A stretch of DNA of 64,000 bases. Source: Tepidimonas sediminis (GTDB lineage: Bacteria; Pseudomonadota; Gammaproteobacteria; Burkholderiales; Burkholderiaceae_C). A program made the position numbers and the translations under genes. The stretch spans positions 1 through 64,000 of the forward strand of contig NZ_VJND01000009.1 of NCBI RefSeq assembly GCF_007556605.1, written 5' to 3'. Of the stretch, positions 35,849 through 44,288 are shown in pieces (position 1 is the stretch's first letter; every line of letters begins with the position of its first letter). Below the pieces are notes generated by a model. That model searched no databases, was not told the DNA's origin, and saw nothing but the letters and a program-made list of their open reading frames with translations.

Positions 35849-36985
35849 TCACGCCGGCGACGGCTGGCCGCCCTCCATCGCCACGCCCGCATCGTCCGTC
35901 ATGCGGGCGGCCACCTCGCCGAGGTGGTGCAGGGTGTCGCCGAAGGTCAGCTCCAGCTGGGTCAGGCGCCGCAGGCAGTGGCTGATCTCGGCCTCGTCGG
36001 TGACGCCGATGCCGCCGTGCAGCTGCACCGCCTGCTGGCCGACGAAGCGCATCGCCTGGCCGAGCTGAACCTTGGCGCGCGCCAGCGCCTGGCGGCGTGG
36101 CGCTGGCGGCGCCTCCAGCCGCAGCGTGGCGTACCAGCTCATGCCGCGCGCCAGCTCCAGCTGCAGCTTCATGTCGGCGGCGCGGTGGCGCAGCGCCTGA
36201 AAGCTCGCGATCGGCACACCGAACTGCCGGCGTGTGTTGAGATACTGCACCGTCAGCGCCAGCGCCCGCTCCATGACCCCGACGCCTTCGGCGCAGGCCA
36301 GCGCGATGCCGATGTCCACCGCCCACGCCAGCGCCGCGGCGCCGTCGTCGGCCACCAGCGTGGCGGGGGTGTCCTGCAGCGCCAGCTCGGCGGCGCGGCT
36401 GCCGTCCAGCGTCGTATGGGGGGTCAGGCTCACGCCGGGGGCGCCGCGCTCGACCAGGAACAGGGCCAGGCCGGCCGGCGTCCGCGCCGGCACCAGCCAC
36501 GCCGCGGCCCGATCCCCGGCCGGCACCGCATGCTTCGTGCCCTGCAGCCGCCAGCCCTCGGCCGTCGCGCGCGCCGTGGTGGTGGCGGCCTCGGGCCGGT
36601 GGCGCGCGTGGCGCTCCACGTGCGCCAGCGCCACCAGCTCGCCGGTGGCCAGGCGCGGCAGCCAGGCGGCCTGCAGTGCCGGCGCCGCGTGGCGCTGCAG
36701 CACGGCGCTGGCGATGTGCACCTGCGCCAGCGGCTCGGGCAGCAGCGCCGCACCCAGCACCTCGTGCACCACCATCGCCGCCACCATCCCGAGCGCCATG
36801 CCGCCATGCGCCTCCGGCACCGTCAGGCCCGGCAGGCCCAACGCCGTCAGCTCTGCCCATGTCGCCGCATCGAAGCCGCCTGCGGCCAGCGTCGCGCGCC
36901 GGCGCTCGAACGGATGGCTGCGCTCGGCCCAGCGCTGCACGGCGTCGCGCAGTTGCCGCTGCTCGTCGGTGAAATCGAAGTCCAT
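35849..36985 (-). CDS. Acyl-CoA dehydrogenase family protein (smaller partner)
   Basis: A 378-residue ACAD-fold flavoprotein. The N-terminal helical domain begins MDFDFTDEQRQLRDAVQRW, the middle beta domain contains WRLQGTKHAVPAGDRA, and the C-terminal domain has RRQFGVPIASFQALRHRAADM and QLHGGIGVTDEAEI. The conserved FAD- and substrate-binding stretches in the middle domain are weaker than in the neighbouring ACAD, as in the smaller member of heterodimeric ACADs (PimD/ChsE2 type). It is 27 bp after the larger gene. Confidence 0.88.
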   Translation of the reverse strand: MDFDFTDEQRQLRDAVQRWAERSHPFERRRATLAAGGFDAATWAELTALGLPGLTVPEAHGGMALGMVAAMVVHEVLGAALLPEPLAQVHIASAVLQRHAAPALQAAWLPRLATGELVALAHVERHARHRPEAATTTARATAEGWRLQGTKHAVPAGDRAAAWLVPARTPAGLALFLVERGAPGVSLTPHTTLDGSRAAELALQDTPATLVADDGAAALAWAVDIGIALACAEGVGVMERALALTVQYLNTRRQFGVPIASFQALRHRAADMKLQLELARGMSWYATLRLEAPPAPRRQALARAKVQLGQAMRFVGQQAVQLHGGIGVTDEAEISHCLRRLTQLELTFGDTLHHLGEVAARMTDDAGVAMEGGQPSPA

Positions 36986-37012
36986 CGCCGTCTCCTCGTC
37001 GGTGGCCCGGGG

Positions 37013-38194
37013 TCAGCCCAGCAGCGTTTGCGCCACGATGTTGCGCTGGATCTCGTTGCTGCCGCCGTAGATGGTGGTCTTGCGCAGGTTCAGATAACGT
37101 GGCGCCAGCGGTGCCAGCGCCGCCGCACTGCCGGGGGCGGGCACGCCGGCGTGGCCTTCCAGCACCGTCTCCAGGTACGGCAGCGCCATCGGTCCGGCCA
37201 CCAGCATCATCAGCTCGGCCAGCCGCTGCTGGATTTCGCTGCCGCGGATCTTGAGCAGCGCGGCCAGCTCCAGCGCCGGCCGCCCGCCGCGCTCGGCCGC
37301 GAGCACGCGCAGCACCAGCATCTCCAGCGCGACGATGTCCACCTCCAGCAGCGCGATGGCGTCGCGCAGGCGCGCATCGTCCCACACGCCCTCGGCCTGC
37401 GCCAGGCGCTTGAGGCGCTTGAGCTCGCGCTTGGCGCGGTTGACGTCGGCGATGTTGGCGCGCTCGTGCGACAGCAGGTACTTGGCGTAGGTCCAGCCCT
37501 TGTTCTCCTCGCCGATCCGGTTGTCGACCGGCACGCGCACGTCGTCGAACCAGACCTCGTTGACCTCGTACTCACCATCGAGCAGCCGGATCGGCCGCAC
37601 CGTGATGCCGGGCGACTTCATGTCGATCAGCAGGAAGCTGATGCCGGCCTGCGGTTTGCCCTCGGTGCTGGTGCGCACCAGACAGAAGATCCAGTCGGCG
37701 TGCTGCGCCAGCGTGGTCCAGGTCTTCTGGCCGTTGACCACGTAGTGATCGCCGTCGCGCACCGCGCGCGTGCGCAGGCTGGCCAGGTCCGAGCCCGCGC
37801 CGGGCTCGCTGTAGCCCTGGCACCACCAGACCTCGCCGCTGGCGATGCCGGGCAGAAAGCGCCGCTGCTGCTCGGCGGTACCGAACGCCATGATGACCGG
37901 GGCCACCATCACCGGGCCGAACGGCAGGATCGGCGGCGCGCCGGCCTCGGCCAGGGCCTCGTCGAACAGGTGCTGCTGCACCACGTTCCAGCCCGGTCCG
38001 CCGAACTCGCGCGGCCAGCGGTAGGCCAGCCAGCCCTGCCGCCCCAGCGTGCGCGCCCAGCCCTGGATCTCCTCCTTGGTCAGGCGCAGCCCGGCGTGCA
38101 CCTTGGCCGCCACGGCCGGATCTAGGTGCGCCTCGATCCAGGCGCGTACCTCGTCACGGAACGCCAGCTCCTCGGGCGTGAAGGCCAGATCCAT
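37013..38194 (-). CDS. Acyl-CoA dehydrogenase (larger partner)
   Basis: A 393-residue ACAD with the signature YSEPGAGSDLASLRTRAVRDGDHYVVNGQKTWTT split over FAD-binding and substrate regions, and C-terminal YGGSNEIQRNIVAQTLLG. It resembles the larger subunit of heterodimeric ACADs (PimC type) acting on dicarboxylic or polycyclic acyl-CoAs. The 5' leader GACGAGGAGACGGCG before its ATG is identical to that of the smaller gene. It is the first gene of the operon. Electron acceptor would be ETF, not encoded here. Confidence 0.9.
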   Translation of the reverse strand: MDLAFTPEELAFRDEVRAWIEAHLDPAVAAKVHAGLRLTKEEIQGWARTLGRQGWLAYRWPREFGGPGWNVVQQHLFDEALAEAGAPPILPFGPVMVAPVIMAFGTAEQQRRFLPGIASGEVWWCQGYSEPGAGSDLASLRTRAVRDGDHYVVNGQKTWTTLAQHADWIFCLVRTSTEGKPQAGISFLLIDMKSPGITVRPIRLLDGEYEVNEVWFDDVRVPVDNRIGEENKGWTYAKYLLSHERANIADVNRAKRELKRLKRLAQAEGVWDDARLRDAIALLEVDIVALEMLVLRVLAAERGGRPALELAALLKIRGSEIQQRLAELMMLVAGPMALPYLETVLEGHAGVPAPGSAAALAPLAPRYLNLRKTTIYGGSNEIQRNIVAQTLLG

Positions 38195-38290
38195 CGCCGT
38201 CTCCTCGTCTTGGAAAGGCCTGTTTATGCACGGTCGTTCGCTTTTGCGCTGTCGGCGAGGCGACAGCGCCAGCCGCTACACTGCCGGGCC

Positions 38291-38911
38291 ATGAGCGACG
38301 CCCCCCGACCGACCCCCCGCCCGCTGGTGATCCTGATCTCCGGCACCGGCAGCAACATGCAGGCCATCGTGCGCGCGGCGCAGGCGCAGCGCTGGCGCGA
38401 GCGCTTGGGCGCGTTCGTCGCCGCCGTCATCAGCAATCGGCCCGACGCCAAGGGGCTGGCCTGGGCGCAAGGGGAGGGCCTGCCGACCGCGGTGGTGGAC
38501 CACAAGGCCTACCCCAGCCGGGAGGCGTTCGACGCGGCGCTGGCCGAGGCGATCGCGCGCTTCGACCCCGACGGGCGGGCGCTGGTGGTGCTGGCCGGCT
38601 TCATGCGCATCCTCACGCCCGGCTTCGTCGAACGCTTCGCCGGGCGGCTCATCAACATCCACCCGTCGCTGCTGCCGGCCTTTCCGGGGCTGCACACGCA
38701 TCGGCGCGCCCTCGAGGCGGGCTGCCGCTTCGCCGGCGCCACCGTGCACCTGGTGACGGCGGAACTGGACCACGGCCCGATCCTGGAGCAGGCGGTGGTG
38801 CCGATCCTGCCCGGCGACACGCCCGAGGCGCTGGCCGCGCGCGTGCTGACGCAGGAGCACCTGATCTACCCGCGCGCCATCGAGCGCTGGCTGCGCGACG
38901 CTGGCGCCTGA
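38291..38911 (+). CDS. purN: Phosphoribosylglycinamide formyltransferase
   Basis: A 206-residue folate-dependent enzyme that formylates GAR in purine synthesis. Folate-binding and catalytic motifs are present: ISGTGSNMQAI, LAGFMRILTPGFVERFAGRLINIHPSLLPAFPG and THRRALE. A TACACT box ends 8 nt before the ATG at 38291 without a Shine-Dalgarno, so the mRNA may be nearly leaderless. It is divergent from the ACAD operon and followed after 93 bp by a secreted hydrolase. Confidence 0.98.
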   Translation: MSDAPRPTPRPLVILISGTGSNMQAIVRAAQAQRWRERLGAFVAAVISNRPDAKGLAWAQGEGLPTAVVDHKAYPSREAFDAALAEAIARFDPDGRALVVLAGFMRILTPGFVERFAGRLINIHPSLLPAFPGLHTHRRALEAGCRFAGATVHLVTAELDHGPILEQAVVPILPGDTPEALAARVLTQEHLIYPRAIERWLRDAGA

Positions 38912-39004
38912 CGTCCATCGTCTGGCGCCGCCGGTCATCGCCGCAGCGCCCTGCATCCGGCACAGTGGGGCCTTGCCTTCCCCCGTGTTGCTGGAGCCGT
39001 TGCC

Positions 39005-39913
39005 ATGTCCGCCGTTGGCCGAATCTTCACCCGCGCCTGTGTTGCCGCCGCCCTGACCCTGCCCCTGGCCGCTGGGGCGCTGGCGACCCCCATCCCTCCG
39101 GCCGTCACCCGTTATTTGACGCTGCCCCATGGCCGCATCGCCTACGACGACACTGGCGGTCCGGGTCCGCTGGTGCTGGCCATTCCGGGCATGGGCGATC
39201 TGCGCCGCGAATACCGGGCGCTGCGGCCCTTGCTGTGGCGCGCCGGCTACCGCGTGGTGACGATGGACATCCGCGGCCATGGCGATTCGTCGGTGGCGTG
39301 GGACGACTATTCGGCCCGCGCCGTCGGGCTGGATGCGCTCGAGCTGATCCGGCACCTGCAGGCCGGGCCGGCAGTGATCCTGGGCAACTCGTTTGCCGCC
39401 GGCTCGGCGCTGTGGGCCGCGCACGAGATGCCGGCGCAGGTGCGCGGCGTGGTGCTGTTGGGCCCGGTCGTGCGCGACGGCGAGCCGCCGTGGTGGGCGC
39501 GGGCGGCGGTGGCGGTTGGCTTCGCCGGTCCGTGGCGCACGGCGTTCTGGATGGCGTTCTGGGACAGCCTGTTCCCCCTGCGCAAGCCGGACGATCACGC
39601 CCAGGCGCGCGCCGCGTTGGCGGCCAACCTGCGCGAGCCGGGGCGCATGGCGGCGCTGCGCACGATGGTGGGCCTTTCCAAGGCCGACACCGAGGCGATC
39701 GTGGCGCGCAGCCGCGTGCCCGCGCTGGTGGTGATGGGCACGCGCGACCCCGACTTTCCCGATCCGGTGGCCGAGGCCCGCTGGCTGGGCGAGCAGCTGG
39801 GCTCCGCGCCCGTCCTGGTGGACGGCGCGGGCCACTACCCGCATCTGGAAGTGCCGCAGCAGGTCGCGCCGGCGCTACTGGCGTTTCTGGCCCGCACGGC
39901 CCCGCTGCGATGA
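39005..39913 (+). CDS. Secreted alpha/beta-hydrolase
   Basis: A 302-residue alpha/beta-hydrolase with an N-terminal signal peptide (AALTLPLAAGALATP). The nucleophile elbow is GNSFAAG (the Ser replaced neither by Cys nor Asp), the acid in VMGTRDPDF and the His in GAGHYPHLE. The oxyanion region is AIPGMGDLRREYR. This is the haloperoxidase/epoxide-hydrolase-like shape, but the substrate is unknown. It converges with an AraC regulator, 2 bp away. Confidence 0.85.
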   Translation: MSAVGRIFTRACVAAALTLPLAAGALATPIPPAVTRYLTLPHGRIAYDDTGGPGPLVLAIPGMGDLRREYRALRPLLWRAGYRVVTMDIRGHGDSSVAWDDYSARAVGLDALELIRHLQAGPAVILGNSFAAGSALWAAHEMPAQVRGVVLLGPVVRDGEPPWWARAAVAVGFAGPWRTAFWMAFWDSLFPLRKPDDHAQARAALAANLREPGRMAALRTMVGLSKADTEAIVARSRVPALVVMGTRDPDFPDPVAEARWLGEQLGSAPVLVDGAGHYPHLEVPQQVAPALLAFLARTAPLR

Positions 39914-39915
39914 TG

Positions 39916-40995
39916 TCAGCGAGCAGCCGTCGAGGCCGGGCGGTCGGCGTCCGTCGCGGGTTGGGCAGATCTCCGGCGCATCGCCTGCGGGGTGGTGCCC
40001 GTCCAGCGGCGAAAGGCGCGGTGAAACGCGCTGGGCTCCGAAAAACCCAGCAGGTAGGCCACTTCGCCCAGCGCCAGCCGACCCTCGCTCACCCAGCGCA
40101 GGGCCAGCTCGTGCCGCACCGCGTCGAGCAGCGGGGCAAACCCGGTGCCCTCGTCGCGCAGCCGCCGTTGCAGGCTGCGCTCGCTCAGGCCCAGCTGGCG
40201 GGCCACGGCGGGCAAAGTCGCGCGCTCGCCGTCCAGCCCCTGCAGCAAGGCGCGCCGCACCCGGTCGGACCACGACGCGGTCGCGGGGCCGAGTCGCTCC
40301 AGCAGGCTGTCCGCATGGGCGGTCACGATGCGCGACAGCTCCGCATCGGCCGCGGGCAATGGGCGCCGCAGCACCGCCGCGTCCAGCGCCAGGCACGACT
40401 GCGGAGCCCCGAAGCGCGGCGTGACGCCAAACACCGCACGGTGATCCTCGACGCCGCCGACGGCCTCGTGCGCGAAATCGACCGCCACGGCCCGCACCGG
40501 GGCGGCGCCGATCTGCGACGCCACCACCACCAGCGAGGCCAGCGTGAACTCCACCGCGTGCCGGCTGGGCCGCGCACGGGGGTCGGCGAAGCGGTGCACG
40601 ATGCGCACCACCGCGCCCTGGGCCTGGATGTCGAATGTGGCCACGTCGTGCAGCAGCCGGTTGTAGCGCGCCAGCCGCTGCAGGGCCGTGCCCAGATTCG
40701 GCGCCGTGCGCACCGCATAGTCCAGCACCTGGAACATGCCGGGGCGAATCGCCGCCGCCGCATGCAGCCCGAAGGCCACGTCGCCGCTGCGCCGCGCCGC
40801 CTCGTCCCACAGGCGGGTTTCCACTGCCAGGGGCATGCGCGCGTCCGGGTCGTCCAGCCACGCCACATCGAACCCCGCTGCGGCCATCAACCCATCGGCC
40901 GCCACCCCCCGCGCCGCGGCCGCGCCCACGATCATGGCGCCGATGCGGGCCGAGACCGAGATCGCGTTGGAAACCGTTGTGCCGTCAGCAGGCAT
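39916..40995 (-). CDS. AraC-family transcriptional regulator with arabinose-binding-type N-terminal domain
   Basis: A 359-residue regulator. The N-terminal half is the Arabinose_bd (PF12625) domain (MAAAGFDVAWLDDPDARMPL at its start), and the C-terminal half has two helix-turn-helix motifs: LPAVARQLGLSERSLQRRLRDEG and LGEVAYLLGFSEPSAFHRAFRRWTG. ATG 40995 gives the usual start; ATG 41037 would add 14 residues. Divergent from two cupin genes with a 67-bp gap to the nearer, which are likely targets. Effector unknown. Confidence 0.9.
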   Translation of the reverse strand: MPADGTTVSNAISVSARIGAMIVGAAAARGVAADGLMAAAGFDVAWLDDPDARMPLAVETRLWDEAARRSGDVAFGLHAAAAIRPGMFQVLDYAVRTAPNLGTALQRLARYNRLLHDVATFDIQAQGAVVRIVHRFADPRARPSRHAVEFTLASLVVVASQIGAAPVRAVAVDFAHEAVGGVEDHRAVFGVTPRFGAPQSCLALDAAVLRRPLPAADAELSRIVTAHADSLLERLGPATASWSDRVRRALLQGLDGERATLPAVARQLGLSERSLQRRLRDEGTGFAPLLDAVRHELALRWVSEGRLALGEVAYLLGFSEPSAFHRAFRRWTGTTPQAMRRRSAQPATDADRPASTAAR

Positions 40996-41062
40996 GGCGC
41001 AGGATACCCAGGGTGTGCGACGAATCGTCGTCGCCATCCTACCCCTTCGAGGAGATGCCCAC

Positions 41063-41551
41063 ATGCCGGCCGGACCCGCTCCCGTGTCTGAAGTGGCGGT
41101 CGCCGCCCGCGACGTGCCGCCCCGCACCCAGCCTTCGCTCTACCCGCCACCGTTCGCCGCCCGCGTGACCGGCCGCATCAAGCGGGCGTTGGGCGACGTG
41201 TTCGGGCTCAGCCGCTTCGGCGTCAACCTCACCGAACTGGCGCCGGGTGCAGTCTCGTCGCTGCGCCACGGGCACAGCCACCAGGACGAATTCGTCTATA
41301 TCCTGCAAGGCCACCCCGTGCTGCGCACCGATGCCGGCGACACGCCGCTCGCCCCCGGCATGTGCGCCGGCTTTGCCGCCGGCTCGGGCGATGCGCACCA
41401 GCTCGTCAACCCGACCGCCGAAACGGTGGTCTACTTGGAGATCGGCGACCGAACCCCCGGCGACACGGTGCACTACCCCGACGATGACCTGCGGGCCGTG
41501 CGCGTCGATGGCCGCTGGGTCTTCACCCACAAGGACGGCCGGCCGTACTGA
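41063..41551 (+). CDS. Cupin-domain protein
   Basis: A 162-residue single-domain cupin. The metal site has the first motif in HGHSHQDEFVYILQG (three His, Glu) and the second in GMCAGFAAGSGDAHQLVN. Such proteins include dioxygenases, isomerases and sensors, and the sequence alone does not choose. GGAGATGCCCAC precedes the ATG at 41063. It is divergent from the AraC regulator and precedes a second cupin by 40 bp. Confidence 0.85.
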   Translation: MPAGPAPVSEVAVAARDVPPRTQPSLYPPPFAARVTGRIKRALGDVFGLSRFGVNLTELAPGAVSSLRHGHSHQDEFVYILQGHPVLRTDAGDTPLAPGMCAGFAAGSGDAHQLVNPTAETVVYLEIGDRTPGDTVHYPDDDLRAVRVDGRWVFTHKDGRPY

Positions 41552-41591
41552 CCTCGTGCAACGCCCGCCCCTGCCACCTTGGAAGCACCCC

Positions 41592-41906
41592 ATGCCCACC
41601 ATCATCCGCCCCCGTGATTTCACCGCCGAGCGCGCCTGGGGCGCGCTCGACATCGCCCGGCTCGACGGCATCACCGTGCGTCTGCACTGGACCGACGCGC
41701 CCTACCGCTGGCACGTCAACGATGGCGCGGAGGTGTTCACCGTGCTCGACGGCTGCGTCGAGATGCGCTGGCGCGAGGCCGGCGAGGAGCACCGCCGCCT
41801 GCTGGAGCCGGGCGACGTCTTCTTTGCCGAGGCCGGCTGCGAGCACGTGGCCCATCCGCAGGGGCCGGCGCGCATCTTGGTCGTGGAGCGGGCGGGGTCG
41901 GTCTAG
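41592..41906 (+). CDS. Small cupin-domain protein
   Basis: A 104-residue cupin. Motif 1 reads as GAEVFTVLDGCVEMRW with no His pair, and motif 2 as GDVFFAEAGCEHVAHP. Metal-binding capacity is therefore uncertain. It is 40 bp after the first cupin, on the same strand, so the two are probably co-transcribed. It ends 14 bp before the convergent yqaA. Confidence 0.8.
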   Translation: MPTIIRPRDFTAERAWGALDIARLDGITVRLHWTDAPYRWHVNDGAEVFTVLDGCVEMRWREAGEEHRRLLEPGDVFFAEAGCEHVAHPQGPARILVVERAGSV

Positions 41907-41920
41907 TGGCCGGCCGATCG

Positions 41921-42505
41921 TCAGTGCAGACCGTACCAGATCGCCCCGCCAACCACCACCAGCCCCACCACCGCCCAGCCGATGCGGTCGATGTGGCGGC
42001 GCAGCAGCGGCTCCATGCGCGCGCCGCCCCAGCGCATCAGCGCGGCCACCAGAAAGAAGCGCGCCCCCCGTCCGACGAGGGAGGCCAGCGCGAACGGCAG
42101 CAGCGGCATGGCCAGCGCCCCGGCGGCGATGGTGAACACCTTGTACGGAATCGGCGAAAAGCCGGCGACGAACACCGCCCAGGCGCCCCAGGCGTCGAAC
42201 CACGCCACCGCCTGCTGATAGGCCGGCCAGTAGCTGCTGCCGCGCAGCCACGGCTCGATGGCCGCGAACGCCAGCCAGCCGATGAGATACCCCGCCAGCC
42301 CCCCCAGCACCGAGGCCCAGGTGGTCAGCCACGCCAGCCGCCAGGCGCGCTGCGGCTGGGCCAGCGCCATCGGCACCAGCATCACGTCCGGCGGCACCGG
42401 AAAGAACGACGACTCGGCAAAGCTCAGCGCCGCCAGGTAGCGCGGCGCGCGCGGATGGCGCGCCCACGTGAGCGCGCGGTCGTAGAGCGGGGCGAACAGC
42501 CTCAT
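41921..42505 (-). CDS. yqaA: YqaA-family membrane protein (SNARE-associated/DedA-like)
   Basis: A 194-residue membrane protein with about four helices. It contains the DedA/VTT signature FVAGFSPIPYKVFTIAAGAL and PVPPDVMLVPMALAQP in the N-terminal half. Members are involved in envelope homeostasis, with flippase activity shown for some DedA proteins. ATG 42505 is 12 nt after prfC on the same strand, so they are likely co-transcribed. Confidence 0.9.
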   Translation of the reverse strand: MRLFAPLYDRALTWARHPRAPRYLAALSFAESSFFPVPPDVMLVPMALAQPQRAWRLAWLTTWASVLGGLAGYLIGWLAFAAIEPWLRGSSYWPAYQQAVAWFDAWGAWAVFVAGFSPIPYKVFTIAAGALAMPLLPFALASLVGRGARFFLVAALMRWGGARMEPLLRRHIDRIGWAVVGLVVVGGAIWYGLH

Positions 42506-42516
42506 CGCGGCGATCC

Positions 42517-44139
42517 TCAGGCCGCGGCCGAATGGAACACCAGCCCGGCGTGCTCGCGCATCGCGTGGAAGCGGATCCTGGGCCAGTTGCCCTCCACCGC
42601 GCGCAGCGTGGCGGCGTGGTCGAGCAGGATGGCCGGCGCATCCACCGCATCCCACGCCATGCGGTGCAGGTTGGCGTCGATGAAGCGCTTGAGTTCCGCC
42701 TCGCCGCCGTTTTCCGGCGGGCAGGTCACCCAGCGCACCACGTGGTAGGGGCTCGGGGCGATGCGCGCCTTGACGCCGTATTCGGTCTCCAGCCGCTGCT
42801 GCACCACCTCGAACTGCAGCTGCCCCACCGCCCCCAGGAGCAGCACCGAGCCCGCCATCGGCCGGAAGACCTGGATCGCGCCTTCCTCGCCGAGCTGCTG
42901 CAGGCCGGCGCGCAGCTGCTTGGTGCGCAGCGGGTCGGCCACCTCGACGCTGCGGATGATCTCCGGCGCGAAGAACGGCAGCCCGGTGAACTGCAGCGCC
43001 TCGCCTTCGGTGAGCGTGTCGCCCAGTTGCAGCAGCCCGTGGTTCGGGATGCCGATGATGTCGCCGGCGTAGGCCTCCTCCAGCAGCTCGCGCCGCTGCG
43101 ACAGGAACGACACCACCGTGTTGGGCTTGAACTCCTTGCCGGTGCGGGTGATGCGCAGCTTCATGCCGCGCTCGAAGCGGCCGCTGGCCACGCGCACGAA
43201 GGCCACGCGGTCGCGGTGCGCCGGGTCCATGTTGGCCTGGATCTTGAACACCACGCCGCTGAACTTGGGCTCGGTCGGCGCCACGGTGCGCTGCAGCGCG
43301 GGTTTCGGCCCCGGCGGCGGGGCCAGATCGACCAGCGCGTCCAGCACCTCCTTGACACCGAAGTTGTTGATCGCCGAGCCGAAGAACATCGGCGTTTGCG
43401 TGCCGGCCAGGAACGCCGCGTGCTCGAACGGTGGCGTGGCGGCCTCCACCAGCTCCAGCTCCTCCTGCGCCTGCCGCCACTCGGCGCCGAAGCGCTGGGC
43501 GATCGCAGGGTTGTCGCGGCCCGCGAGGATCTCCTCGTCGCCGCCGCGGCGGTCCTCGCCGGGGGCGAAGACGCGCATCTGCTCGGCGCGGCGGTCCCAC
43601 ACGCCGTGGAACAGCTTGCCCATGCCGACCGGCCAGGTGAACGGCACCACCGTCATGCCCAGCTCGCGCTCGATCTCGTCCAGCAGGTCCAGCGGCGCCT
43701 TGACCTCGCGGTCCATCTTGTTGATGAAGGTCAGGATCGGCGTGTTGCGCGCGCGGCAGACCTGCAGCAGCCGCCGCGTCTGCGGCTCCACGCCGTTGGC
43801 GGCGTCGATCACCATCAGCGCCGCGTCCACGGCGGTCAGCACGCGGTAGGTGTCCTCGCTGAAGTCCTGGTGCCCCGGCGTGTCCAGCAGGTTGATGACG
43901 CAGTCGCGGTACTCCATCTGCATCACCGAGCTGGCCACCGAGATGCCGCGCTGCTTCTCGATCTCCATCCAGTCGCTGGTGGCGTGGCGCGCGGCCTTGC
44001 GCGCCTTGACGCTGCCGGCGATGTGGATGGCGCCCGAAAACAGCAGCAGCTTTTCGGTCAGCGTGGTCTTGCCCGCGTCGGGGTGCGAGATGATGGCGAA
44101 GGTGCGCCGGCGGCGCACCTCGGAGGCGAGGTCTGGCAT
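42517..44139 (-). CDS. prfC: Peptide chain release factor 3
   Basis: A 540-residue GTPase that recycles RF1/RF2 after translation termination. G motifs are visible: SHPDAGKTTLTEK, DTPGHQDFSEDTYR and INKMDRE. The remaining EF-G-like domains are intact, including LQFEVVQQRLETEYGVKA near the C-terminus. Length is close to E. coli RF3 (529). yqaA follows after 11 nt. Confidence 0.98.
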   Translation of the reverse strand: MPDLASEVRRRRTFAIISHPDAGKTTLTEKLLLFSGAIHIAGSVKARKAARHATSDWMEIEKQRGISVASSVMQMEYRDCVINLLDTPGHQDFSEDTYRVLTAVDAALMVIDAANGVEPQTRRLLQVCRARNTPILTFINKMDREVKAPLDLLDEIERELGMTVVPFTWPVGMGKLFHGVWDRRAEQMRVFAPGEDRRGGDEEILAGRDNPAIAQRFGAEWRQAQEELELVEAATPPFEHAAFLAGTQTPMFFGSAINNFGVKEVLDALVDLAPPPGPKPALQRTVAPTEPKFSGVVFKIQANMDPAHRDRVAFVRVASGRFERGMKLRITRTGKEFKPNTVVSFLSQRRELLEEAYAGDIIGIPNHGLLQLGDTLTEGEALQFTGLPFFAPEIIRSVEVADPLRTKQLRAGLQQLGEEGAIQVFRPMAGSVLLLGAVGQLQFEVVQQRLETEYGVKARIAPSPYHVVRWVTCPPENGGEAELKRFIDANLHRMAWDAVDAPAILLDHAATLRAVEGNWPRIRFHAMREHAGLVFHSAAA

Positions 44140-44288
44140 GGGGCGCGATTATCCGGCAGCGCCCCGGCCGCATCCGGTACCCGCTGCCGGGGTTCGGGGA
44201 CGTCCAGCCCGGGCGGCACGGGCCGACCTGCCGTGACCGGACAGGTTGCCCGTGACGAGCGGCCGCCGGGCTGCGGGACAATCGCGCC

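Noticed and set aside
34164-37385. A single 1073-codon minus-strand frame covering GMC and ACAD genes
   Set aside because: Only the first-named GMC part makes sense; upstream of its ATG the frame reads nonsense while the ACAD genes occupy another frame.
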